The translations under genes were made by a program, and so were the position numbers. A stretch of 64,000 bases of DNA from Saprospiraceae bacterium (GTDB lineage Bacteria; Bacteroidota; Bacteroidia; Chitinophagales; Saprospiraceae). Positions 8,926 through 19,369 of the stretch are shown here, in pieces (positions within the stretch are counted from its first letter, which is position 1; every line of letters begins with the position of its first letter). Location: contig JADJVK010000016.1 of the NCBI GenBank assembly GCA_016710625.1, positions 1 to 64,000 of the forward strand, read 5' to 3'. A model generated the notes under the pieces. It was not told the DNA's origin. It worked only from the letters and a program-made list of their open reading frames with translations, and searched no databases.

Positions 8926-11061
8926 CTATACTTTTACGTCACCTTTTGCTTTCGCAATTACCTCTGCAGCGATACCGTTTGGTGCAGCAGCATAGTGAGA
9001 AAATTCCATTGTTGAACTTGCTCTACCTGATGTAATTGTTCTTAACTGAGTAACGTAGCCAAACATTTCAGATAATGGAACTTCTGCTTGTATTGCTACA
9101 GCACCACCCATTCTTCCTTCTTGTCCTTTTGGCATACCTCTTCTTCTATTCAAGTCACCAATAACTGGTCCTACATACTCCTCTGGAGTAATAACTTCCA
9201 ATTTCATTATTGGTTCCATCAAAGTTGGTCCACATTGATTTGCAGCAGCTCTGAAACCTTCCTTTGCACATAATTCGAAGGCAATTGGCTTAGAGTCCAC
9301 TGAGTGCATTGATCCGTCAAATACTCTTACTTTCATAGAGTCAATTCCATATCCAGCTAAAACACCGTTGCTCATCATTGCTGTGAAACCATCCGTGATT
9401 GGCTTGATATAGTTTTTATCGATAGATCCTCCAACGATACCCCACTCAAATTGAAGTTTTTTCTTGCCGCTTTTGAAATCATCGCTTTCTAAGAACGCCT
9501 CATCAGCAGGTCCTAAATCGAATTCCATATCTGCAAATAATCCAGATCCCCCAGATTGTTTCTTCAATTTCTCTCTATGAGTAACTTTCTTAGTTAAAGC
9601 CTCTTTGTAATTTACTTGAGGAGCTCCTTGGTTACATTCCACTTTGAACTCTCTTCTCAAACGGTCAACAATGATTTCAAGGTGTAATTCACCCATTCCA
9701 CTGATAACAGTTTGGTTCGTATCTTCGTCGAATTTCACTCTGAAAGTTGGATCCTCTTCTGCTAATTTGTTCAAAGCCATTCCTAACTTATCCAAATCTT
9801 TTTGAGTTTTAGGCTCAATAGCAATACCAATTACTGGCTCAGGGAAAACCATACTTTCTAATACGATTGGTTTATCTACATCACATAATGTATCTCCAGT
9901 ACGTATATCTTTAAATCCAACTGCTGCAGCGATATCACCAGCTTCAACCCTATCAATTGGGTTTTGCTTATTTGCATGCATTTGGTATAAACGAGAAATC
10001 CTTTCTTTATTATCACTTCTTGTGTTCAACACATAAGAACCAGCATCCAAGCTACCAGAGTAAACTCTGATGAAACATAGACGACCAACGAAAGGGTCTG
10101 TTGCAATTTTGAATGCCAAAGCTGCAAAAGGCTCAGTCACACTTGGTTTTCTCATGATGTCAGCATCCGTTCTTGGATCTGTTCCTTTGATACCTTCAAT
10201 ATCTAATGGAGAAGGTAAATAGTAACAAACTGCATCCAAACATGCCTGAACACCTTTATTTTTGAAAGCTGAACCACACATTACTGGAGTCATTTTCATG
10301 TCCATTACTGCAGCTCTTACCGCTTTTCTCATTTCATCAACAGTGATAGAATCTGGATCTTCAAAGAATTTTTCCATCAAAGTATCATCATAAGAAGCTA
10401 CTTCCTCAACTAATTGAGCTCTAGTTTCATTTACGATTTCAACTAAGTCAGCTGGAATTGGAATAACATCAAATGTCATCCCTTGATCTTTTTCATTCCA
10501 AACAATTGCCTGATTCATTACTAAATCAACCACTCCTTTGAAGTTTTCTTCGTTTCCGATTGGCACTTGTAAAGGAATTGCATTTGCTCCTAATTTAGCT
10601 TTCATGTCTTTCACAACATTAAAGAAATCAGAACCTGCTCTATCCATTTTATTTACAAAAGCAATACGAGGAACTCTATAGTTGTCTGCAAGACGCCAGT
10701 TAGTTTCTGACTGAGGCTCAACACCATCTACAGCAGAAAATAAGAATACTAAACCATCCAATACACGTAATGAACGGTTCACCTCAACTGTAAAGTCAAC
10801 GTGACCTGGAGTATCGATGATATTGAAATCATACTTTTGTTCGCCTACAGTCCATGTACATTTTGTAGCAGCAGAAGTGATAGTGATACCACGTTCTTGC
10901 TCTTGCTCCATCCAGTCCATTGTTGCAGCACCTTCATGTACTTCACCAATTTTATAATTTACACCAGTGTAATATAATACACGTTCTGTGGTTGTGGTTT
11001 TACCTGCATCGATGTGAGCAGCAATACCTATATTTCTCGTAAACTTGAGATCCTTGGCCAT
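8926..11061 (-). CDS. fusA: Elongation factor G
   Basis: This 711-residue GTPase translocates tRNA and mRNA on the ribosome. The G-domain motifs are intact: AHIDAGKTTTTER (G1), GITITSAAT (G2), DTPGHVDF (G3), NKMDRAG (G4) and GSAFKNKG (G5). Domain II to V segments follow in normal order, including MGELHLEIIVDRL and the C-terminal RGMPKGQEGRMGG. It is the last gene of the str operon, downstream of rpsL and rpsG. The 126 bases between rpsG and fusA contain a hairpin that could lower read-through to fusA. The start at 11061 gives the standard N-terminus. Confidence 0.98.
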   Translation of the reverse strand: MAKDLKFTRNIGIAAHIDAGKTTTTERVLYYTGVNYKIGEVHEGAATMDWMEQEQERGITITSAATKCTWTVGEQKYDFNIIDTPGHVDFTVEVNRSLRVLDGLVFLFSAVDGVEPQSETNWRLADNYRVPRIAFVNKMDRAGSDFFNVVKDMKAKLGANAIPLQVPIGNEENFKGVVDLVMNQAIVWNEKDQGMTFDVIPIPADLVEIVNETRAQLVEEVASYDDTLMEKFFEDPDSITVDEMRKAVRAAVMDMKMTPVMCGSAFKNKGVQACLDAVCYYLPSPLDIEGIKGTDPRTDADIMRKPSVTEPFAALAFKIATDPFVGRLCFIRVYSGSLDAGSYVLNTRSDNKERISRLYQMHANKQNPIDRVEAGDIAAAVGFKDIRTGDTLCDVDKPIVLESMVFPEPVIGIAIEPKTQKDLDKLGMALNKLAEEDPTFRVKFDEDTNQTVISGMGELHLEIIVDRLRREFKVECNQGAPQVNYKEALTKKVTHREKLKKQSGGSGLFADMEFDLGPADEAFLESDDFKSGKKKLQFEWGIVGGSIDKNYIKPITDGFTAMMSNGVLAGYGIDSMKVRVFDGSMHSVDSKPIAFELCAKEGFRAAANQCGPTLMEPIMKLEVITPEEYVGPVIGDLNRRRGMPKGQEGRMGGAVAIQAEVPLSEMFGYVTQLRTITSGRASSTMEFSHYAAAPNGIAAEVIAKAKGDVKV

Positions 11062-11129
11062 TGTTTATATAAATGTTAAAGAAATAATCAAATAAAAAGG
11101 TTGGCAAAAAACCAACTATAACAAAATAA

Positions 11130-11161
11130 GAAACAGGCTAAATGAAAATGTAGCCTGTTTC
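11130..11161 (-). terminator. Hairpin between rpsG and fusA
   Basis: GAAACAGGCTA pairs with TAGCCTGTTTC, an 11-bp stem with a 10-base loop. On the minus strand it follows the rpsG stop codon by 26 bases. It lacks a long T-run on that strand, so it may be an attenuator, processing site or mRNA-stability element and not a full terminator. A second small inverted repeat (GTTGG/CCAAC) follows at 11099-11116. Confidence 0.5.
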
Positions 11162-11187
11162 CTTCTAAATCTATAATAAATAGAATA

Positions 11188-11654
11188 TTAGGCTTTGAAG
11201 TGAGCAAAAGCACGGTTAGCTTCAGCCATTCTATGAGTGTCCTCCTTACGTTTAACAGCAGCACCTTCATTTTTACTAGCTGCAATGATTTCAGCAGCTA
11301 ATTTTTCAGCCATTCCTTTACCACTTCTTTTTCTTGCGAAAGAAATCATCCATTTCATTCCAATAGATATTTTCTTTTAGCTCTAATTTCAGTTGGTATT
11401 TGGAAAGTTGCTCCTCCAATTCTTCTACTACGAACTTCAACTTGTGGCATTACATTATTTAATGCTTTTTTCCATAATGCATGTTCATCTTCATTAGTTC
11501 TGTTTTTCACCAATTCTAATGCATTATAAAACAAAGTAAAGGAAGTACTTTTTTTACCTTCCCACATTAAATTATTTACGAACTGAGTTACCATCGGATC
11601 ATTATACCGAGGGTCATCCATGATATACCGCTGTTTTGGCTTTCTTTTTCTCAT
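11188..11654 (-). CDS. rpsG: 30S ribosomal protein S7, one frameshift
   Basis: S7 binds the 3' major domain of 16S rRNA and nucleates the small-subunit head. The N-terminal 100 residues (MRKRKPKQRYIMDDPRYND through GGATFQIPTEIRAKRK) read in one frame. The remainder (ISIGMKWMISFARKR, MAEKLAAEII, HRMAEANRAFAHFKA, stop at 11188-11190) reads in another. Adding one base to the T-run at 11370-11373 (an A on the coding strand) joins them into a 155-residue protein of exactly normal length. Because S7 is essential and single copy, this break is almost certainly a sequence error. It lies between rpsL and fusA in the usual str order. Confidence 0.95.
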
Positions 11655-11711
11655 TATTAATGAAAATTATTTTGCAAATTATGTTATTAAAATACCAATT
11701 GAATGGTAATA

Positions 11712-12086
11712 TTATTTTTTAGGTCGTTTAGAACCATATTTAGATCTACTTTTCTTACGGTTATTTACCCCCGCAGTATCTAAAGCACCTCTAACGATGG
11801 TGTAACGTACACCTGGTAAATCCTTAACACGACCACCTCTTACTAGTACGATAGAGTGCTCTTGCAAGTTATGTCCTTCTCCAGGAATATAGCAAATTAC
11901 TTCTTTCTTAGTAGTTAAACGAACTTTTGCTACTTTACGTAACGCTGAATTCGGCTTTTTAGGAGTAGTGGTGTAAACACGGGTACAAACACCTCTTCTT
12001 TGAGGGCAAGCACTCAATGCCAATGATTTACTTTTAAATTCTTCTACATTTCGTCCTTTACGAACTAATTGATTAATAGTAGGCAT
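11712..12086 (-). CDS. rpsL: 30S ribosomal protein S12
   Basis: This 124-residue protein is part of the decoding centre of the small subunit. It starts MPTINQLVRKGR and carries the conserved TTPKKPNSALRKVAKVRL, which contains the lysine where streptomycin-resistance substitutions arise in other bacteria, and later GRVKDLPGVRYTIVRG. Length is normal. It is the first gene of the str operon, followed by rpsG after 57 bases. A good promoter lies about 95-125 bases upstream. Confidence 0.98.
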   Translation of the reverse strand: MPTINQLVRKGRNVEEFKSKSLALSACPQRRGVCTRVYTTTPKKPNSALRKVAKVRLTTKKEVICYIPGEGHNLQEHSIVLVRGGRVKDLPGVRYTIVRGALDTAGVNNRKKSRSKYGSKRPKK

Positions 12087-12181
12087 AAATTTATTTTATT
12101 TTATATGCATTTTCTTATTAAAACCTTTTGATAATTAAGTAATTACAAACTAGCATTATTCTAGTTTTTCAAAAAGCTGTG

Positions 12182-12211
12182 CAAAGATATATACTTTTAC
12201 AATAATAGCAA
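12182..12211 (-). promoter_or_regulatory. str operon promoter
   Basis: On the minus strand the region reads TTG (12211-12209), a 19-base spacer, then TATCTTTG (12189-12182). Both elements and the spacing fit the Bacteroidota -33/-7 consensus. Transcription would start near 12175, leaving a leader of about 90 bases before rpsL. Confidence 0.7.
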
Positions 12212-12431
12212 AGTGTTGTTGATAAATAATTTATCATTTTTTTTATTTACTGAATGTTTCTTAATTTTTCAAACTTATATTATTCAAAAGTATATGTGTT
12301 ACCTTAAGACATTCAATATAAAAATTGCACTCATCAAAAAACAACAGAAAATATATTATTTTTTAATAATGTATAATAAAATATTTGAAAACAATTTTTT
12401 TTAAAACATTTTTCTTTTTATAAAATTTAAT

Positions 12432-12439
12432 TAACTTTG
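12432..12439 (+). promoter_or_regulatory. Candidate -7 box for the nine-gene surface-protein operon
   Basis: TAACTTTG matches TAnnTTTG. The start codon of the first gene is 134 bases downstream, so the leader is long and includes the terminator-like hairpin at 12493. No clear -33 TTG is present. The rest of the gap from 12087 to 12573 is AT-rich DNA between divergent operons with no credible gene. Confidence 0.5.
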
Positions 12440-12492
12440 TTCAGATTATAAATTTTTGCCTAAAAGATCAGATTGAAAACAATGACCTTCCG

Positions 12493-12516
12493 AGCTATTC
12501 CCAAATAGCTTTTTTA
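12493..12516 (+). terminator. Terminator-like hairpin in the operon leader
   Basis: AGCTATT (12493-12499) and AATAGCT (12504-12510) form a 7-bp stem with a 4-base loop, followed by an uninterrupted run of six T. It lies between the candidate promoter and the first gene. It could act as an attenuator, or it could end a short upstream transcript. Confidence 0.5.
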
Positions 12517-12573
12517 TTCTTTTGGTATATTTATAATTAATTTTTGTGGGTTAAATGAAAACAATTAATTGAT

Positions 12574-13815
12574 ATGCAATTGAATAACAATTACTTATTA
12601 TTATTATTATTGTTGCTGTTTGTATTTTCGTGCAAAAGCGACGATAAGAAGGAAAAAAACGAATTAAAAAATGCAAATTTTGTCATTAATGATCAAGATA
12701 TTAAAAAAGCATTTGATGATTTCGAACCATATACAGATACAATTTCTGTAAAACAAGATGATCAAAAATCATTTAAAGTTCGAGTCGGCGATGAAGTCGT
12801 GTTCAAAGATGTTTCAGAGCCTATGAATGCCGTTCATGAAAGAGAATGGGACTTTGATTCAGATTCAGAAGTTGATGATAATGAACAAATTGCAAAATTT
12901 AAATTTAAATCTCCGGGCCTTTATGAAGTAAAACTCATTGTCAATGAGAAAATGGTTTCCAAAATGGTTTATGTTTATGATGCTTCCACTAGTAATATAG
13001 CTAGTGTCGAAAAAATAGCAGATGTAAATGGAAATCCTTCCAATAATCAATCAGCAAACGTTGCTGAAACAAAGCAAGAGGTTGTGGTTTCGAAGATTAA
13101 AAATGAACCACCACCAAGTACAAAACCTATTGAAAATAAAGCATCCAAACAACTACTTGAAGATGCAAAGACAAGAGAAGTGGTGAAATCCGCACCAACT
13201 CCTACTAAAGAACCAACTAAAGTTGTTGAAGCACCCAAACCAATTGCAAAACCAACAGTTGTTGCTGAGGCAAAAAAAGAAGTTCCGAAACCAACCCCAA
13301 TCGTTCAAGCTGAAGTAAAAAAAGAAACACCAAAACCTAATCCTATAGTGAATACTCCCCCACCTACTACTTCTACAAAAAATGCTGAACCTGAGGCTAG
13401 GTTAAAATCAGTGGAAAAAGTTGGTGCAAGTTCCAAAAGTAAACCTGAGGAAGATGGTGAATGGGTTGATAAAGCCAATATTTCATTAACTCCGCTCATT
13501 AAGTGTAAGTTAGCTGAACTATTTACTTATGCAAATAATAGTGGAAAAGTGAAGGTAATCTTGAGAAACAATCAGAATGGCCAATCTGTAAATACCACAG
13601 GTAATGTAAATAAAGGAAAAAGTCAGCTCATCCTAGATGATTTAGATGATATTACTTTGGAGCCGGGAAGCACCTATTCCTTAATCCTCGAACCACAAAA
13701 TGGCATTAAAATAGAAAATGCAGTTGATCAAAAACCATCTATTAGAGAAAGTCAGAAATTAAAAATAGATTACAAAGGTAATGTATCCATATTTGATTTG
13801 AAATTCAGATATTAA
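12574..13815 (+). CDS. PKD-domain lipoprotein with Lys/Pro-rich linker
   Basis: This 413-residue protein has a lipoprotein signal peptide with lipobox FVFSC, so Cys20 should be acylated. A PKD-like domain spans about residues 70-145 (VRVGDEVVFKDVS, REWDFDSDSEVDD, LYEVKLIV). Residues about 150-295 form a low-complexity linker of Lys, Pro, Glu and Val (VPKPTPIVQAEVKKETPKP), similar in composition to the periplasm-spanning region of TonB. The last 120 residues form a folded domain ending FDLKFRY. It is the first gene of the operon running to 32279. I do not know its function; anchoring or bridging within the envelope is an inference from composition. Confidence 0.75.
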   Translation: MQLNNNYLLLLLLLLFVFSCKSDDKKEKNELKNANFVINDQDIKKAFDDFEPYTDTISVKQDDQKSFKVRVGDEVVFKDVSEPMNAVHEREWDFDSDSEVDDNEQIAKFKFKSPGLYEVKLIVNEKMVSKMVYVYDASTSNIASVEKIADVNGNPSNNQSANVAETKQEVVVSKIKNEPPPSTKPIENKASKQLLEDAKTREVVKSAPTPTKEPTKVVEAPKPIAKPTVVAEAKKEVPKPTPIVQAEVKKETPKPNPIVNTPPPTTSTKNAEPEARLKSVEKVGASSKSKPEEDGEWVDKANISLTPLIKCKLAELFTYANNSGKVKVILRNNQNGQSVNTTGNVNKGKSQLILDDLDDITLEPGSTYSLILEPQNGIKIENAVDQKPSIRESQKLKIDYKGNVSIFDLKFRY

Positions 13816-13876
13816 TTAAAACCCAATAAGAAATAAAACCCAAAGCTTAGTGATTATTTAAACCAAATGAAAGAAA

Positions 13877-16800
13877 ATGAAAACAATTTTTCCAAAAAAT
13901 GGGATGATGAAACTTATCTGTTTTATCCTCTTAATGCAATTTTATAATTTTGCAAATGCTCAAACTAGTGTAACAATAGAAGGAGTAACTACTACATGTA
14001 GTAACACAACCGGAATGTTATTGGTGGAACTGCTCCATTTACTTATGCTTGGACAGTAACTAATGGAACTATTACAAGTAATAATGATATAGTTGAAATC
14101 ACTGTAACTTCTGGTTCACCTGGAACTATGGAATTGAATGTAATTGTAGATGATGCCAATCCAGACCCTCCAGTTTCAGGTAGTCTAACCGTCACAATTA
14201 ATCCAGATGTAGAGACACCAATATTTTTATTAGGTCCAACATCGGTCCGTTGTCAAGAAAATAGTAGTGTAACTTATACTGCAACTGCAAATAACAGTAC
14301 TTCCATTAGTTATAGCCTAACTCCGCCATCAGCTGGTAATATTAATTCATCAAATGGTACAGTAAATTATAATACCAATTTTAATGGACTTGCAACAATA
14401 ACAGCTACAGCATTAGGCTGCAAAGGTCCAAAATCAGCTACTCACAATGCTACAACAAAAGCATTACCAACAGTTTCTACTGGGTCGAATCAAACAATTT
14501 GTCAGAATGGGACAACAAATGGATTGGGTGGAGTGGTAGGAGGATCTGCCACAGGTGGAGTTTGGACATCCGATAGTGGTGGCACTTTCAACCCATCAGA
14601 TAATACCTTAAATGCGACTTGGACGGCTCCAAATGGTTTTACAGGAACTGCCATGCTAACCTTAACTACTACTGGAATGGATCCTTGTGTTGCAGTTTCA
14701 AAAAAAATGAATATTATTGTAATTTCACAACCATCAGCAAGTATATCTTATAACTCAGGGCAACCAATTTGCTCAAATACAGGAAATTACAATCCAACAA
14801 TAACTGGCACAAATGGAGGAACATTTACTAGTACTCCAAGTGGATTAACCATTTCATCCAATGGAATTATTAATTCAGGAACTAGTTCTCCAGGAACATA
14901 TACTGTAACTTACACAATTACTGCTAATGGTGGTTGCCCAGTTTTTACAACCACTACAACTGTTGTAATTAGTTCTGTAGGAAATGTAACCATAACTACA
15001 GATAAACCAGGCAATACTGTATGTTTTGGTAGCAACATTACATTAACTGCTAGCCCATCGGGAATGCAATATAGCTGGAGTACTGGTGATATTACGAACC
15101 CAATAACAAATAATAATTTACCAGTGGGCACCAATAACGTATCTGTAACTGTAACTAATTCAAGTGGTTGTACTCGGATTGGAAATATTAATGTTATTGT
15201 AAATGCAATACCACCTGCTCCAAATATTTCAGCAAGTAAGGCAAATCCGTTATGTACTGGAGAGAATGTAAGTTTAATGGCGAATGGTACTGGTAATTTT
15301 ATATGGACAGGACCAAATGGATTTAATTCGAATCAACAAAATCCAACATTAACGAATTTGACTTTAAATAATGAAGGCACTTATAATTGTAAAATAACAG
15401 TAAATAGCTGTACCTCCATTGAAAGTAGTTTATTCTTGGAAGTAAATGAAACGCCCAATATTACAAATATTGTTCAATCGAACTCAATCACAACTTGTGG
15501 AGGTTGTGAAGGTGTTATCTCTATTAACGGTTTACAATCCAATACTTTATATACTATTGCCTATAGCAAAAACGGAAATCCTCAACCAGAACAAAGTATT
15601 CAAACTAATAATTTGGGAAGTTTATTATTAACCAACCTTTGTAAGGGTGTATATTCCAATTTCAATTTGCGACTAAATGGTTGTAGCAGAAGTAATAACA
15701 CATCCATCACTTTGAGTGATCCGCCATTGCCATCAATCCCAACTACAAATCAACAGACCAACCGAAGTTTTTGTGCAGATACTTTTCCTATAACATTGAG
15801 TGTCAATCCTATATCAGGCATTGAAATGAATTGGTACAAAGATGGTTCATTATTCGTCAGTAATCAAAATTCGTTATCTATCAATGATGCAGGAATATAT
15901 GAGGTTGAAGCAGTTAATTCAATTTCAAGATGTATAAGTGCCACAAAATTAAGGTTTACGATTGGAAAAGTGCAAAATCCAAATCCACCAACAGTGAATC
16001 AATCTGATGTGATAAAATGTCAAAATGAAATACCCGTAACTTTATCAGCAACCCCACCCTCAAATGCTAGTGTATTTTGGTTTAGTCAACCAGCAGGTGG
16101 AAGTAGTATTGCAAATGGTAATTCATTACAGCATACAAATTCAATGGTTAACACCTATTTTTACTACGTAGAATCAAAATTAACTACTTCACCACAATGT
16201 AAAAGTTTATCAAGAAGTGAAATCAAAGTAACTGTAAATGCAAACCCAATTGCACCTAGCTTACCATTGAATGCTAAAGATACTTCTTATTTTTGTCAGA
16301 GTGAAATACCTTCAAATTCGACAATTTCAGTAAATACTACTAATGGAAATTCGATAAATTGGTATCAAACTGCTAGTGGTGGTGTCCCTATTCAAAGTGG
16401 GTCAAATGTTTTTATTCATCAAAATAGTTCAGTAGGTGTTTATTCTTATTTTGCTGAAACAGAAAATAATTTAACAGGATGCAAAAGTACCAGTAGAAAA
16501 AGAATTGTAGTTGTTGTGAAACCAACTCCACAAATTACTTCAATACCTGATAAAGAATTTTGTGTTGGAGATCAAGTACTTGTAAATTTTGCTTCCAATC
16601 CGACTGGTTCTACCTTTACTTGGAAAAATAACAATTCAAAAACTGGTCTTAACTCATTATCTGGAAATGGAAATATTACTTTTTTAGGTGCAACTAATAA
16701 TACAGCAAATGAAGAAATCTCAACTATTTCAGCTATTCCAACATTGAATGGTTGTGTGGGTGATGAAAGAAACTTTGTGAATTTAATTTTAAATCCTACG

Positions 16801-19353
16801 CCTCAATTGGTAAAGATTTCTGAATCAACTTGTTCCAATCTTGTTTATAACTTTCCTGATTTTACAATTTCACCACAAATAAATGGAACTCAAAATTATT
16901 CTTGGAAAAATTTAAATAATTCAATCCCGGGTCTTGGAGCTAATGGAGTTGGTCAGATTAATCCATTTACAATACCTGACAACAATTCTGGAAATAATAT
17001 TAATGGATTAATTGAATATCAAGTATTAGTGAAATGTCCCAGCAAAAAAGATACTTTAAAACTTACCATTTTTCCAAAACCAGCCATCAATAATACAATT
17101 AACGAAACATCTGGTAGCAATAATAATGACAAAGTAATTTGTGAAAATGATAAAGTAACTATTTCTACTGAAGGTTCGAATAGTGTAAGTCCTTACTCTT
17201 ATTTTTGGAGTAATAATTCCACAAGTAATATAATAACCGATTTTCCACAAGGACCTGTTAGTGGCTTTACAAACAAAACCTATACCGTTACTGTTACGGA
17301 CAAAAATAACTGTACGAATGTCACTTCAACAACCATTGAAATCAATAAATATCCAAATGTTGATATTACTCTATTAGATAATTCTGGAGTTGGAACCAAT
17401 GATAAAATAATTTGCAGTAAGGACAAAATAGACTTAGAAGCCAATGAATCTGGTGGTTCAAGACCTCAATATCAATTTCAATGGAATGTAAATAATTCAA
17501 CTACTAAAAAAATATCGTTAAACCCAATTATAAGCAATATTCAGCAGGAATTAAGTTATAAAGTGACTCTTACCAATAGTGGATGCAAGGTTGTGGATAG
17601 TATAAATGTTACTGTCTTTGGGTTGCCAATTGCAAAATATCAAGTCATTACATCTGAATTGGAGCCAAATACTTGCATTGCTTTTAAGGATTTATCCATT
17701 AAAAATGGAGGTTTCAATATCAATAACTGGAAATGGAATTTCCAAAGTGCAAAAAGACCAGTAATTGATACAAATATCAATACTTCGGTTTGTGCTGAAT
17801 TCAGCAAGCCTGGAAAATATGGTGTATCATTGAAAGTAACAGACATAAATAATTGTATGTCAACCATTAATGATTCGATAAATATTAACAACTCCAATTG
17901 TCCAATCAATTTCAGAGACAATTTCCAGACCAAATATTGTTTGGATAAGGCTACAAATACGGTCATCATAAAGTTAGAAATTGAACAAAAAGTTGGATTC
18001 ACTAGTGAAATGGTTGGAAATTTTGATAATTTGAGTAGTGATTTAACTTGGAAAACCAAACCAATGATTGGTGGCAGTTCTGCAAAAATTTATCCGTTAG
18101 AAATTATTGCAACCAAGCAAAGTAATTTTACGATAAGACTAAATATTTCTGATCCAAATAATCCATCTGATGGATGTCGGCAAATCACAATTGCACAAAA
18201 CATTGATGTTTTTGATGCACCTGAAGGAACAGCTTTTATAAATGATAATGCTATTTGTAAAGGGAACAATAGCTTTGCAAGATTGACTTTCAAAAATGGA
18301 GCTGCTCCTTTTAGATTCAAGTTTAATTCAATAGATTCTATTGCAAATGACACTTTTATCGTTTTAGGAATTACGCCAAATGATTATAAAAATGCAACAA
18401 CTTTTAATCCATGTCTGAGCTATTTAAAAAATGAAAGTACAGGTTGTGAAAATAAAATAATTAATTTTTGTCCATCATTAAAAATAAATCAATTACCCAA
18501 AATTGATACCTTGTCAAAAACTTCTTTTTGTCAAAACCAACAAGATTCTAGTACCATAATACATTCAATACCAAATGGTTCGAGCTCTTTTTTATATGAA
18601 TGGAATTATACAGATAGTAGGATAACAATCAATCCGAAAAACCAGAAAAAGGCATTAATCACATTAGAAAAAGATAAAACCGGGGAAATCCCTATTAAAA
18701 TAAAAGTAACTGATGTGAAAACTGGTTGCTTCGATACGATGCAAAATACCATTATAATTTCGAAAGGAGAAGCTCCTAAAATTGATACTATATCTAAAAT
18801 TTTTGCACTTAACAGCGACCCATCTAAAGGATTTGTATTAATTTATCCTGATCCAAATCTTTGTTATTTATGGGAAGAAGATTCGACTGGTAGTTCAGGA
18901 TTCAAACCTGCAAATTGTAATGATAGTAACGCTAATCCTTATTGTGAGCCGAGTAATAACAATTTAAATCAAAATGCTAAATTTCAGGTAAAAATATGGT
19001 TTAAAGTAAATGGTGTTTGCCCAGAATTTAGTACAACTTGTTTCAATACAGCTACTCAATCAAGAAATGCTTCATTCCAACAAAATATTACACTTCCGCT
19101 TCAACTAATTTTATTACCCAACCCAAATGATGGCAATTTTTCAATAAAAATGGCGGATGGAATAAAAGGTAATTATCGAACTGCAATCATTGATAATGTT
19201 GGTAAAGTTGTTTACAAAACGAACTTGCTAAAGCAATATGACGAGGTGAAAATTGAGATGAATTATGAAATACTACCAACTGGCTTATATCATTTGCAAT
19301 TAATAGATGAAGAAGGCAACAGTTACTTACTTAAATTTATTGTTCAACATTAA
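13877..19353 (+). CDS. Giant T9SS-exported Ig-like repeat protein, one frameshift
   Basis: Repaired, this encodes about 1825 residues. A signal peptide (KLICFILLMQFYNFANA) precedes many Ig-like and PKD-like modules marked by lone cysteines, such as QTICQNGTTNGL, NTVCFGSNITLTA, YSWSTGD and HVVTV-like strand ends. A cysteine-bearing module comes just before a type A T9SS sorting domain (LLPNPNDGNFSIKM through GLYHLQLIDEEGNSYLLKF). The frame breaks at 14014-14015, where a third A in GGAAATG joins SNTTG to NVIGGTAPFTYAW. It should be carried across the outer membrane by T9SS and attached to the surface or released. An adhesin role is inferred from the repeats. The next gene follows after 16 bases. 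Confidence 0.85.
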
Positions 19354-19369
19354 ACATAAATAAACCATT

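Noticed and set aside
12213..12404. 63-codon plus-strand reading frame in the rpsL upstream gap
   Set aside because: It is AT-driven low-complexity sequence that starts on top of the str promoter, has no family resemblance and no plausible start context.
17640..18353. Minus-strand reading frames opposite the first giant protein
   Set aside because: They are shadows of the coding strand, without start context or recognisable domains, inside a continuous long plus-strand gene.
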